From contig CAMBQV010000007.1 in NCBI GenBank assembly GCA_945870145.1, positions 1-38,347 on the forward strand: a stretch of 38,347 nucleotides of DNA. The letters run 5' to 3'. The number at the start of each line of letters is the position of its first letter. Within the stretch, counting starts at the first letter, position 1. The notes under the pieces were generated by a model. The model saw only the letters and a program-made list of their open reading frames with translations. It had not been told where the DNA came from and searched no databases. Below are positions 17,506 through 25,860 of the stretch, piece after piece. This stretch comes from Akkermansia muciniphila. GTDB taxonomy: Bacteria; Verrucomicrobiota; Kiritimatiellia; RFP12; UBA1067. The translations under genes and the position numbers were made by a program.

Positions 17506-20094
17506 TCACTCCAATGTCGGACGGACAAGTTTGCCAGCGATCTGTTCATTGGTCTCGCTGTGGGCACTGAAAAACACGCTGTTGCAGTCCAGCCACGTGG
17601 TGATGCGCCGCATCTCCTCAGAAGACAGCTTCACGTCATGATGGCCTTTGCAGAGCATCTGATAAAGCTTGGAAGCCTTCGCACCGAATGCGCCTGGCGT
17701 TGTCTCCGTCGGAAGGCGGTCTGGCGGACGGGAACTAAAGGCAAACGCGAATCCCTTGATCGGATCGGCGTCGCTGTATTTGCCTGTGGTGAGGGCGATG
17801 TACGAGGCGGACCAGATCCTCTTCCCACCGCCATAGCCTGCCCGACTCCAGGTAGCAGGCGCACCGCTCAAGTCAGGCGCCTTGCCTTTGTTTTGGGTGT
17901 GACAGGCGACGCAGTGCCGGTCCAGTATCGGCTGGACCAGTCGCGGGAAGGAGACAGGGCTCGAGCCTTCGACCTCAGGCGAGAGCGCCACGGCAGGCGA
18001 CTGCAGGGCCATCGGCGGATGGATGGGCGTACCCGGCGAACCGTGAGTCTTTTCGTGGCATCCCTGGCAGGTGAGCCGCTCTCCGGGATGCACGTAGGTC
18101 TCGGATTCCATGGACTGGATCGCGCAACCCTTTTCGTCTAATGCTTGCATGTAGAAGGGTTTCCCAGCCGGAACAATGATCTGGACGCTTCCGTCCGGAA
18201 AGACCGGTGCCGTGCCTAGCACGTTGCGGGCCAGTGATTCGCTGCCAATACCGATGTCCGGATTATTGATCGGCGCGGTGGCCTTCGGGTAAACCTGGAT
18301 GAGGCGGATCTCCTTGATCTTCACACCCTCGGGCCACGCTTTGCGACTGTTGTAGAGATTGACGCACAGAACCGTCCCGTTCGTCGGTATCTCGTCTACC
18401 CCTTGCTTGTCTGCTCCACTGGGCAACCCGACGGCGGTCGCATGCGGAATCACGGGCGGGCACTCTCTCGGAGCAACTGGGATAGGGCTCATGCAGTTGA
18501 TCCTGGGATCTTCGTGAATAAGCTCCTTGTTACCAAAGCTATCCACCAGATAGATGCCGTGATAACGGCCACTTCCTCGGACGTTCGCAATGCTCGTCGC
18601 ATTCGGCGGAGCGTACGCGCAAAGAAAATAGTTTTTATTCAGCGGCCAGGCCGTACCATAAATTTTTTGCCCTCCTTCGACCTCGGGGAACTTGGCTTCA
18701 GGCGTGAGCCGTTTGAGGGGCGCCATGGCACCATCGTCTTCGATGCGCGGGTCGAAGATGACCAGCGAACCGAACGACTGACCGTGGTGCGGTGCCGCCG
18801 TTGCCACGTAAAGCGGCGAATCCGGGATCGCGCGCACATCCATCTCGGCATCCGGACGCGCCCGGCGGGCAACCGGATAATTCCCATGAAGCGCCCGAGG
18901 ATCGCGTCCATCCGCATAAGTGATCCACGGATGGTGCGCAATACAGTCCCCCCTGTCAATGTAGTCCCACCGTGTATAGACGATCATTCCGTCGTGATTG
19001 ACGCTGGGATTCCATTCATTGGTCTCATGAAAACTCAGCGTCACAATATCACTTCCATCGGGATTCATGGAGTGCAGCGTGTACGTCGGCACCGGTCGTC
19101 CATGGCAACGGCCGAAACCGCCTCGGCGCTCGGAGATGAACGCGACACGGCCACTCGGCAACACACACGGATCGAAATCGTTCCACGCACCATCGGTCAC
19201 CTGCGTCAGCGCCGAGCCGTCAAGATTGACCTTAAAGACATGGTATACCGTTTCTGGAGTCCACACACGTTTGCCCGGAGCACACTGGGTGGCGGCAAAG
19301 AAAATCTGCTCGCCATCGTAGGAGAGTTCTGGCGCACGGAACGAGCTGCCCCAAAGTGTCTTGCCCTGGAGCCGTCCATTGCTGACGGGCGAACTGGCCA
19401 GGATGTCACGTAATACCGGTTTTGCGCCAAAAGGGTCATCCAGAATGTACACACTTCCGCCAGGGCGGGTGGTGTTGCCGAAAAATTGGTCGCAACAGTG
19501 GCTAGCCCCTAAGTAGCTCTTGACAAAGAGCAGCTGTTTGAAGTTCAGCAGCGGGTTAGAAAACGCAATCTGGCGGCGAAGCTCGGCGATTGACATAAAG
19601 AGCGCCTTGCGCGCTGACAAATCCGCAAGCTTACACGTGGCAACCTTAGCCTTGAGCTGCGCCAAAGCTTCTTGACGTGCCGTCAGGTCCGGCGCATCGG
19701 GAAGTTCCTCGATATCAGCCAACAGTGCTTCGGTTCGACGAAGAATCACATCTGTCGGGTCACGGTCTTCCTTGGCGATCAGCGCTTCCTTGCAATAGGT
19801 CTGCGCCGCCAACGCTTCAAAACGCGTCCGTTCGCTAAGCTCTGAACGGATGAGATTGAACTCATTTTCCCATCGGCGCGCAAGATCTGGCACAACCGAC
19901 GCAATCGGCACAGCTGGTGCCAGTGGCACAGGCGGTTCAGAAGACGATTTTTCTTTCCTTGCCCAAGCCGGCCCGCAGGTTGCCAGTATAAGAGCGAAGA
20001 GCACGACTAACAGAGATCCGTCCACATAAGAACGGGATCTTGGCAAACTAGAAAACTTCACGTTAGCGTCAACGCGCGACAATGCGATCTTCAT
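17506..20094 (-). CDS. HzsA-related secreted protein with beta-propeller segment and two haem c motifs
   Basis: The 862-residue protein has a signal segment (SLLVVLFALILATCGPAWA), a helical region with CK motifs, and a middle part with beta-propeller-like repeats (LSYDGEQIFFAATQ, LPSGRVAFISERRGGFG, SVNHDGMIVYTRWDY). The C-terminal part has CQGCH (about 676-680) and CVACH (about 728-732), both c-type haem sites. This layout matches the HzsA-related family named after hydrazine synthase subunit alpha. Most such proteins in PVC bacteria are not from anammox organisms and their reaction is unknown. A periplasmic redox role in degradation of organic compounds is inference. The sulfatase remnant and the rhamnose operon lie further along. 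Confidence 0.8.
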   Translation of the reverse strand: MKIALSRVDANVKFSSLPRSRSYVDGSLLVVLFALILATCGPAWARKEKSSSEPPVPLAPAVPIASVVPDLARRWENEFNLIRSELSERTRFEALAAQTYCKEALIAKEDRDPTDVILRRTEALLADIEELPDAPDLTARQEALAQLKAKVATCKLADLSARKALFMSIAELRRQIAFSNPLLNFKQLLFVKSYLGASHCCDQFFGNTTRPGGSVYILDDPFGAKPVLRDILASSPVSNGRLQGKTLWGSSFRAPELSYDGEQIFFAATQCAPGKRVWTPETVYHVFKVNLDGSALTQVTDGAWNDFDPCVLPSGRVAFISERRGGFGRCHGRPVPTYTLHSMNPDGSDIVTLSFHETNEWNPSVNHDGMIVYTRWDYIDRGDCIAHHPWITYADGRDPRALHGNYPVARRARPDAEMDVRAIPDSPLYVATAAPHHGQSFGSLVIFDPRIEDDGAMAPLKRLTPEAKFPEVEGGQKIYGTAWPLNKNYFLCAYAPPNATSIANVRGSGRYHGIYLVDSFGNKELIHEDPRINCMSPIPVAPRECPPVIPHATAVGLPSGADKQGVDEIPTNGTVLCVNLYNSRKAWPEGVKIKEIRLIQVYPKATAPINNPDIGIGSESLARNVLGTAPVFPDGSVQIIVPAGKPFYMQALDEKGCAIQSMESETYVHPGERLTCQGCHEKTHGSPGTPIHPPMALQSPAVALSPEVEGSSPVSFPRLVQPILDRHCVACHTQNKGKAPDLSGAPATWSRAGYGGGKRIWSASYIALTTGKYSDADPIKGFAFAFSSRPPDRLPTETTPGAFGAKASKLYQMLCKGHHDVKLSSEEMRRITTWLDCNSVFFSAHSETNEQIAGKLVRPTLE

Positions 20095-20169
20095 GGCAAA
20101 AGATGTCCCCTGTTATTTAATATTTTTTATACGACATCGGCCTGACAGTCATTATCACTTGCCAAGCCA

Positions 20170-20221
20170 ACATCTCCCCTTCTCTGACACGTTGAAGGAT
20201 GTCAGAAGTCGGAGAAGATGT
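20170..20221. repeat. Imperfect inverted repeat upstream of the HzsA-related gene
   Basis: ACATCT(CCCC)TTCTCTGACA pairs imperfectly with TGTCAGAAGTCGGAGAAGATGT around a 10-nt loop. It lies between the sulfatase remnant and the HzsA-related gene, so it could be the 3' end of the former or an operator of the latter. Confidence 0.35.
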
Positions 20222-20304
20222 CAAGCGCATGCCTTGGCCATGGGAGCGCACTTTCGATTCAATGACTTGCTCGTGAAAGCCAGGCGTGTGTTGTTTTGGT
20301 GCTG

Positions 20305-21473
20305 TGATCCGATCCAAAAATAACTAGGATATTTTTTGAAAGATTAAGTTCGTCTAACGTGGCCAAGACCTTGCCGATCCCATCATCAAGGTGCTCAATC
20401 AATGCCACAATGCCAGCTCGCTTGGACAACATTGCGGGCTCTCTCGCCTTGACTCGCGTTAAATACTCAACTGGTGGCTGAATCGGCGAATGGGGTGCAT
20501 TGTACGCCAGATAGAGAAAGAAGGGCTGCCCTTCTTTGGATTGGTCCCAAATGTAGGTACACGCCCAGTCCGTGAAGAGATCCGTCGCATGACCTTCGGG
20601 GTTAATGACCTCTAGGTTCCTGCGCATATAGTTCTGACCATCCCTCATGTGTGTCGTATAGATCTCCATCATATCACCAAGGAACCCCTGAAAGAGATCA
20701 AAGCCCCTGTCGTTAGGTAAATTCGGCGATTGCAACCCCAAATGACACTTGCCTATAACTTGGCCAAAATGTCTCACACAAAGCCACAAAGGGCACAAAG
20801 AAATTAAAAGATAAAACATGTTTCTCCTCTTCGTGGACTTAGTGGCTTCGTGTGAGAAAGTTATTCATTCGTTTATTCCCGGAACCCCGGGCGGCGGACT
20901 TGCCTATAACTTCAATGAGAATTGCCTTATTGCCTCATTGCCTTATTGCCTTATTAATCTTTGTCGCGCCTGCCCACCGTAGCCGTATTCGCGAAGGTGG
21001 GAACTTTGTCGATTCAAAAACTCTGTGAACTCTGTGGGCTCTGTGAGAAAAAGTTACTCTCTCGTTTATTCCCGGGCCCCCGGGGGGCGCGCTTGCCTAT
21101 AACTTCATGGTTTTCTATCCTTCTTGAGTTCCGCAGGCAACAAACTGACTTTGGGATTCAAAAAACCAAATGAACTTTCCGAACGTGTTCGAATGACACC
21201 GGGCACCCCTACGCGATCCGGATAGCACCCCGTGAGCACAGCCGCACGGGAGGGCGAACAGACTGTACAATTGGACCGCATATGTTCAAAGCGAATTCCC
21301 TCTGAGGCAATACGGTCAATGTGAGGTGTCCGCACATCCGTCTACCCGCACATCGAGACATCCGCATAGCCTTGAGCATCCGTATAAATGAAGATAATGT
21401 TCGGTCTCGCTGCGGAGAAGGTTGTGAGTCCACCGAGCAGGCTACATAGACTGACGAGCGTATTTACCTTCAT
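20305..21473 (-). pseudogene. Sulfatase pseudogene interrupted by repeat modules
   Basis: The N-terminal piece starts at an ATG at 21473 with a signal peptide and PNIIFIYTDAQGYADVSMCG. It is cut by an in-frame TAG at 21344-21342, then continues VRTPHIDRIASEGIRFEH with the formylglycine motif CSPSRAAVLTG. It breaks near 21108 after LLPAELKKDRK. Homology resumes at about 20766 with VIGKCHLGLQSPN and runs through FLYLAYNAPHSPIQPP to LVIFGSD near 20310, then ends, well short of a full sulfatase. So there are three lesions: a nonsense codon, an insertion of repeat modules, and loss of the C-terminus. Type I sulfatases remove sulfate from polysaccharides. This copy is dead. Confidence 0.85.
20762..21091. 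repeat. Two repeat units inserted in the sulfatase gene
   Basis: CTTGCCTATAACTT occurs at 20748-20761, 20899-20912 and 21092-21105, bounding two units of about 151 and 193 bp. Each unit ends with the core GTTA(T/C)TC..TCGTTTATTCCCGGG and a GC-rich tail. Unit 1 has the CTTCGTGGACTTAGTGGCTTCG module, also at 10111. Unit 2 has the GATTCAAAAACTCTG module, also at 34550. The element also carries GAATTGCCTTATTGCC as at 9970. GTTATAGGCAAG also encodes VIGK of the sulfatase, so microhomology may have guided insertion. Confidence 0.7.
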
Positions 21474-21550
21474 AGATAGCAATTCCCCTGATTACTGAGC
21501 ATCGCTAACACATGACGCTGATAACCCCATTACGGTTCGCAGTAAAAAAT

Positions 21551-21595
21551 TTGGGGTGCGGTGATCCGGGAAATCCCCGAACCAGCGCACCCCAA
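21551..21595 (-). terminator. Terminator of the rhamnose operon
   Basis: On the minus strand TTGGGGTGCG pairs perfectly with CGCACCCCAA, with a 25-nt loop that can itself fold, and is followed by ATTTTTT. It lies just after the rhaA stop codon. Confidence 0.85.
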
Positions 21596-21608
21596 TGGAA
21601 GTGATATC

Positions 21609-22859
21609 TTAGACGCGCTTAGCGAGAACTTCCGCTTCGTAAGCCTTGATCTGATCAAACCAGGCTTCGGTCGAGGGAACCTTGGACTTCGCGCAGAACA
21701 TTGCCCAAACATCGCTCAACGGATAGGTCTTCATCTCTTCCTGAAGCATCAGCATCTCGGTGAACTGCCGCTTGTTTTGCAGTTTCGCCAAGGTTGCCCG
21801 AGGCAACAGGAGTGCAGCCAGAAGAGCCTTCTGCATGTTGCGCATGCCGAGAACCCATGCAGCCACGCGATTGATGCTCGCATCAAAGTAGTCGAGCGCC
21901 AAGATCACGCGATCAGAGCCATTCTTGATGATCTCTTCCGCGATGGAACGGGTCTCATCGTCAAAACGGACCACATGGTCGCTGTCCCACCGAACGGGGC
22001 GAGAAACATGTAGTGCGACTTTGTCTGCAAAGAGCAGCATCGAGGAAATTTTGTCCGCGACCGATTCTGTCGGATGGAAGTGACCATTGTCCAACAGGCA
22101 GAGCACATTGTTCTTGGCTGCATAGTTCATGTAGAACTCGTGCGACCCCACGGTGCAGCTTTCAGCGCCGATACCGAAGAGCTTTGATTCCACCGTAACG
22201 ATGACGCTCTTCTTGTTGTACTTCATCTTGAAGACCTCATCCAGCGAGGCTTTCAGACGAGCGCGGGGGGCCATGCGGTCAGAGGGGACATCCTTGAAGC
22301 CATCTGGGATCCAGATATTCAGGGCGCTATGGGTCTTCAGCTCCTTTGCGAAATATTCGGCGATCTTGATGCAAGCCTGGGTGTGACGAACCCAGAAGGC
22401 GCGAATCGCAGGATCTTCATGGGAGAGCGTCAGACCATCTGCCTTCGGATGCGAGAACATCGTTGGATTGAAGTCCAGCCCGAGGTTACGCTTCTTTGCA
22501 AATTCTACCCAACGCTTGAAGTGCTTCGGCTCCAGTTTATCACGGTCCACCTTCTTGCCATCTTCAAAGATCGCATAGTTGGCATGCAGATTCACGCGAT
22601 GGGTACCAGGGATAAGGCTCATCGCCTTGTCAATGTCCGCCATCAGCTCATCAGGTGTGCGCGCCTTACCCATGTAGTTGCCCGTGGCTTGGATGCCCCC
22701 CGTGAGGGAGCCAGCGTTCTCAAAACCTGAGACGTCATCACCCTGCCAGCAGTGCATGGAAATGGCGATATTCTTCAATTCCTTCAATGCTGCATCGGTG
22801 TTCACGCCGAGCTTTTTGTAGATTGCCTTTGCCTCTTCATACCGTTGTGCCGTACTCAT
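21609..22859 (-). CDS. rhaA: L-rhamnose isomerase
   Basis: RhaA converts L-rhamnose to L-rhamnulose. The protein aligns by eye end to end with E. coli RhaA (419 residues): SMHCWQGDDVSGFEN, GSLTGGIQATGNY, LGLDFNPTMFSHP, IWIPDGFKD, ESKLFGIGAES, GHFHPTESVADKIS and the metal-site stretch HVSRPVRWDSDHVV. I chose the ATG at 22859 (416 residues) because its spacing to AAAGGAG is normal. The first ATG at 22865 is only two bases from it. It is the last gene of the aldolase-rhaT-rhaA operon and is followed by a strong terminator. Confidence 0.95.
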   Translation of the reverse strand: MSTAQRYEEAKAIYKKLGVNTDAALKELKNIAISMHCWQGDDVSGFENAGSLTGGIQATGNYMGKARTPDELMADIDKAMSLIPGTHRVNLHANYAIFEDGKKVDRDKLEPKHFKRWVEFAKKRNLGLDFNPTMFSHPKADGLTLSHEDPAIRAFWVRHTQACIKIAEYFAKELKTHSALNIWIPDGFKDVPSDRMAPRARLKASLDEVFKMKYNKKSVIVTVESKLFGIGAESCTVGSHEFYMNYAAKNNVLCLLDNGHFHPTESVADKISSMLLFADKVALHVSRPVRWDSDHVVRFDDETRSIAEEIIKNGSDRVILALDYFDASINRVAAWVLGMRNMQKALLAALLLPRATLAKLQNKRQFTEMLMLQEEMKTYPLSDVWAMFCAKSKVPSTEAWFDQIKAYEAEVLAKRV

Positions 22860-22903
22860 GCTCATTCTCCTTTTATTGAATTAAACATCCTTCACTTATG
22901 AAA

Positions 22904-23941
22904 TTAACCTGCAAGCTTTCCGCTGTATCCCGCGATCACCGCTGAGATTAACAGGATACCCAGACCCGCCCAAAGCAGTCCTCGTGTCTTGGCGCTCGTC
23001 CCCTTCCATTCGCCCAAAAGAACACCCAGTACGCCGCTAAACATGATCGAGCTTCCCATCAAGACAGCCCATCCAACATACGCCTGTTTGCCCATCAGCG
23101 GTTCGCCAGTCTTGAAAGCCACAAACTGACAGACCCAGAGAACACCTGCAAGTGATGCCCAGAGGATATTCGTCAGGCCAGGTGCATCCTTTTTCAAATA
23201 ATCGCCCCCTGTCTTATTCTTGATATTGAGGACCAGGCAGAGGATGCCATTCACCGTGAAGCCACCTAACAAACAGACAACCAATACCGGCATTCCCTGC
23301 CACGCAGAAGATGCCCCATGATCCAATGCCAATTTTGCAAGACTTTCGCCCCCTTGCAAACCAAAGCCTAATCCCGCGCTGGCCAAACCAGAGAAGATGG
23401 CAACCATGATGCCCTTGTTAAAGTTATACTCAGCAACAGCTTTCTTCTTTACTTCTTCGGGCAGCTCGCCTTCCTTGGACATGCCAGCCATGCCCACCAA
23501 CACAATACCGATAATAGAGATGACAACCCCTGCGAGAGACACAATACCAGCACCGGGCTCCAAGAGCGTGCTGAAGGTTCCCTGGATGATTTTCGGGATC
23601 AACGTACCGGCCGCAGAGCAGATGCCGCAACCAATAGCCAAGCCCAAGCCAACACCCAAATAACGGATCATCAATCCCCAAGTGATGCCGCCGAAGCCCC
23701 ACGCCGCACCACAGAGATAACAATAGACAAGCTCTTTTGAAGGAGCGGCAATAAATAAGCTACAGAGCTTGGGCACTGTCAAGAAGGCAAGAGTAACAGG
23801 GGCAACCACCAGAGCAATGATCGCATAGACCATCCAATAGCTCTCCCATGCCCACCCCTTTTCCTTCTTGAACGGCAACGTGAAGATAGCGCCAGCAAGA
23901 CCGCCCAGCACGAATATCATTGTTCCTAATACAGGATTCAT
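22904..23941 (-). CDS. rhaT: L-rhamnose/proton symporter
   Basis: RhaT imports L-rhamnose with protons. The 345-residue protein has ten hydrophobic segments and matches E. coli RhaT in length and pattern: FTLPFKKEKGWAWESYWMV near the N-terminus, CGAAWGFGGITWGLMIRYLGVGLGLAIG, FNKGIMVAIFSGLASAGLGF and GVLWVCQFVAFKTGEP. ATG has an AAAGGAAG ribosome site. It sits between the aldolase gene (58 bp upstream) and rhaA (44 bp downstream), all in one direction, so it is the operon's transporter. Confidence 0.92.
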   Translation of the reverse strand: MNPVLGTMIFVLGGLAGAIFTLPFKKEKGWAWESYWMVYAIIALVVAPVTLAFLTVPKLCSLFIAAPSKELVYCYLCGAAWGFGGITWGLMIRYLGVGLGLAIGCGICSAAGTLIPKIIQGTFSTLLEPGAGIVSLAGVVISIIGIVLVGMAGMSKEGELPEEVKKKAVAEYNFNKGIMVAIFSGLASAGLGFGLQGGESLAKLALDHGASSAWQGMPVLVVCLLGGFTVNGILCLVLNIKNKTGGDYLKKDAPGLTNILWASLAGVLWVCQFVAFKTGEPLMGKQAYVGWAVLMGSSIMFSGVLGVLLGEWKGTSAKTRGLLWAGLGILLISAVIAGYSGKLAG

Positions 23942-23999
23942 CTTTCAACTTCCTTTCTTATAAGCACAAGCGGACATCACAATCCGCTTCTACAACTCT

Positions 24000-24755
24000 T
24001 TATTTACCCGCCAACATTTGCTGGCGATACTTTTCATCTGGACGTCCCAGCAGGTGAGAGACAACCTCAGGAGAGAGCGGATTGATGCCCCCTGCCTGAA
24101 GTGCCCCCAACCGCATCCGTGCGGCCTTGATCGCCATCTGGGTCACATTCAGCGCCTCAGCCGGATTCGCACCCAGCGCGATCACGCCATGGTTCTGCAT
24201 ATAAATTACTTTGGGGAACTGGCCCCACTTACTCATATAGGCATCGACCCCTGACTTGATACACTTGGCTAGGACCACGCCCGGATCAACATACGGAACA
24301 AAAACAGAGTCCGGCCCGATCACGACCGCTTCGTCAGGACACATCCGGCCAGCCAAAACGGTAGGCCACCCCTTGCTACACGTCAATGCGTTAACAGCAG
24401 TCGCATGCGTATGAACAACTGCCTTCACATTCGGGTATCCGAGCAACAGCGCATGAAAAATCGCCTCAACAGAGGGACGAGCCTTAACGGTCTCATCCAC
24501 CTTGGATAATTTGTAGGTCTCTTGGAGTTCCTGCTCGCTGACCGAATCCTTCTCGAGGAGCGCCATCAAAGGGGCTCGTCGCAGGTGAACTGCATGTTCC
24601 GCACCCAACGTCAAGAGGTTACAGCCTGAGGCCTTGACATAAAATGTATCGCCCTCGCCAAGCACGGAGGTGTTACCTTCACCTAAAATAACAGCATCAA
24701 GCTCAGGCGCACCTGCAGCATGAGACATAGAGACAAAATCATCAACAATACTCAT
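24000..24755 (-). CDS. Class II aldolase, probably rhamnulose-1-phosphate aldolase
   Basis: The 251-residue protein belongs to the class II aldolase/adducin family. GEGNTSVLGEGDTFYVKASG starts near residue 25, the zinc motif is VVHTHATAV with histidines 115 and 117, and a third ligand is likely H189 in YMQNHGV. I start at the ATG at 24755, which follows a GGAAAGGA site; the track starts at a TTG at 24788. It is first in an operon with rhaT and rhaA, so rhamnulose-1-phosphate is the likely substrate, giving dihydroxyacetone phosphate and lactaldehyde. Sequence alone does not separate it from fuculose-type aldolases. No rhamnulokinase gene is present here. Confidence 0.82.
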   Translation of the reverse strand: MSIVDDFVSMSHAAGAPELDAVILGEGNTSVLGEGDTFYVKASGCNLLTLGAEHAVHLRRAPLMALLEKDSVSEQELQETYKLSKVDETVKARPSVEAIFHALLLGYPNVKAVVHTHATAVNALTCSKGWPTVLAGRMCPDEAVVIGPDSVFVPYVDPGVVLAKCIKSGVDAYMSKWGQFPKVIYMQNHGVIALGANPAEALNVTQMAIKAARMRLGALQAGGINPLSPEVVSHLLGRPDEKYRQQMLAGK

Positions 24756-24800
24756 ACATTCCTTTCCAATGTTGAAAACTCCTTGCAATCAACGTTTTGA

Positions 24801-24829
24801 AGTATAGCGAAACAGAGTCCGCTTGTTAA
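24801..24829 (-). promoter_or_regulatory. Rhamnose operon promoter
   Basis: On the minus strand TTAACA (24829-24824) and TATACT (24806-24801) are separated by 17 bp, some 45 bp upstream of the chosen aldolase start codon. No regulator gene is adjacent. Confidence 0.7.
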
Positions 24830-24866
24830 TCAATTTTTCTAACTTCACGTGATCTTTTTTGCACGT

Positions 24867-25712
24867 TTATTCCACAACCACATCCTTGACCTTTTCCTTC
24901 GCCGCTTTTAATTGCTTCTGAAGGTCCTGCAAGGTTGGATCCGCGTTGATCACGGCGGGAGGGGTCGGATTCTGCTCTTTCCACGCCTTGTAGCTCGCCG
25001 CCTCTTTGTCTGCCATGATTTTTACTCGTGACTGTTCATATTTTAACGTACGCAACTCGTCCACAGCCTTGCTCTTAGCCCCGCCTTTGAGTGTGTTGAA
25101 CTTCTCCTCCAACTCCGCTGCCGCAATGATAGAATCCGCATAGCGTTTTTGCCAGAGCTTTGCAGACTCAAAATGCGGATTTTTACTCTGGTTTCCCAGT
25201 TCGAGCTCTTCCTTGCGGGCCTCAACCTTTCCAAGTAATGTGTAATAGTTCTGGATGTTCGCAATGAGCTGCTCTGGCATCTCCGTCAGCTCCCCGCTAA
25301 AAAAGACCACATCCGGAGACTGAATAAGAAAGGGGCCTTCCCATTTGCCTGATTTACCTTTGATCTTGGCAACAAGGACAAAACAGCCTGTCGCATGCTT
25401 CACCCCTGAATAGGTGAACAATACCCCTGCCGGCACCTTGCCAATGTTCTCCCCCGCCTCCGTAAAAAAGGCAGAGGACTTGCTGACCACACCCCAGCCA
25501 CTCTTGGGTCCGGCAAAAATAGGTTCTGCCACGGGCTTTTCCGTCTTAGCCGGAGCAGGCGTCTTCACAGCATCCTTCGGCTCCTTCTTCGCCTTCAACG
25601 ATTCGAGCGGCTTTGTGCTACCCCCCGTCTTCAAAGGGGTCAGCTTTATCTCCGCAAAGAGATTGAGATGCGCAGCTATTAAAAACCCGAACAGAACGAG
25701 CATCTTTCTCAT
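24867..25712 (-). CDS. Secreted protein with SH3-like segment and coiled coil, unknown function
   Basis: I do not recognise this family. The 281-residue protein has a signal peptide (MLVLFGFLIAAHLNLFA), a lysine/proline-rich linker (to about residue 65), an SH3-like stretch (GWGVVSKSSAFFTEAGENIGKVPAGVLFTYSG, quoted in part as VSKSSAFFTEAGENIGKVPA) and a long charged helical region from about residue 150 to the end that is likely coiled coil. It could be a periplasmic structural or wall-binding protein. ATG has a TAGGAG ribosome site. It lies downstream of ispG with a repeat-filled 115-bp gap and is probably not functionally linked. Confidence 0.65.
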   Translation of the reverse strand: MRKMLVLFGFLIAAHLNLFAEIKLTPLKTGGSTKPLESLKAKKEPKDAVKTPAPAKTEKPVAEPIFAGPKSGWGVVSKSSAFFTEAGENIGKVPAGVLFTYSGVKHATGCFVLVAKIKGKSGKWEGPFLIQSPDVVFFSGELTEMPEQLIANIQNYYTLLGKVEARKEELELGNQSKNPHFESAKLWQKRYADSIIAAAELEEKFNTLKGGAKSKAVDELRTLKYEQSRVKIMADKEAASYKAWKEQNPTPPAVINADPTLQDLQKQLKAAKEKVKDVVVE

Positions 25713-25737
25713 GCATAACTCCTAATTCTTAACATCA

Positions 25738-25860
25738 AAAAAATTGCCTGCTGTATTTCGGTACTACGGCACTACGGAACTACGGGACTGCCGACCCTGG
25801 CGCGGCGTAGCTTACAAGCGAAGCCGGCTACTCCCCTGGCCGCCGTAGCCTTGGCGAAGG
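25738..25860. repeat. Intergenic repeat reaching into the 3' end of ispG
   Basis: The stretch begins with a short tandem of ACTACGG (four units, 25763-25790), then ACTGCCGACC and a hairpin-like GCCGCCGTAGCC...GGCGAAGGAGGC (25840-25864). The last part is inside ispG and encodes its final residues. The same sequence family occurs at 20977-20999, 34489-34513 and 37377-37415. Confidence 0.65.

Noticed and set aside
18403-19413. 336-residue plus-strand ORF
   Set aside because: It lies entirely opposite the HzsA-related gene, whose domains and haem motifs are clear, and its protein is arginine-rich without motif, as expected of an antisense shadow.
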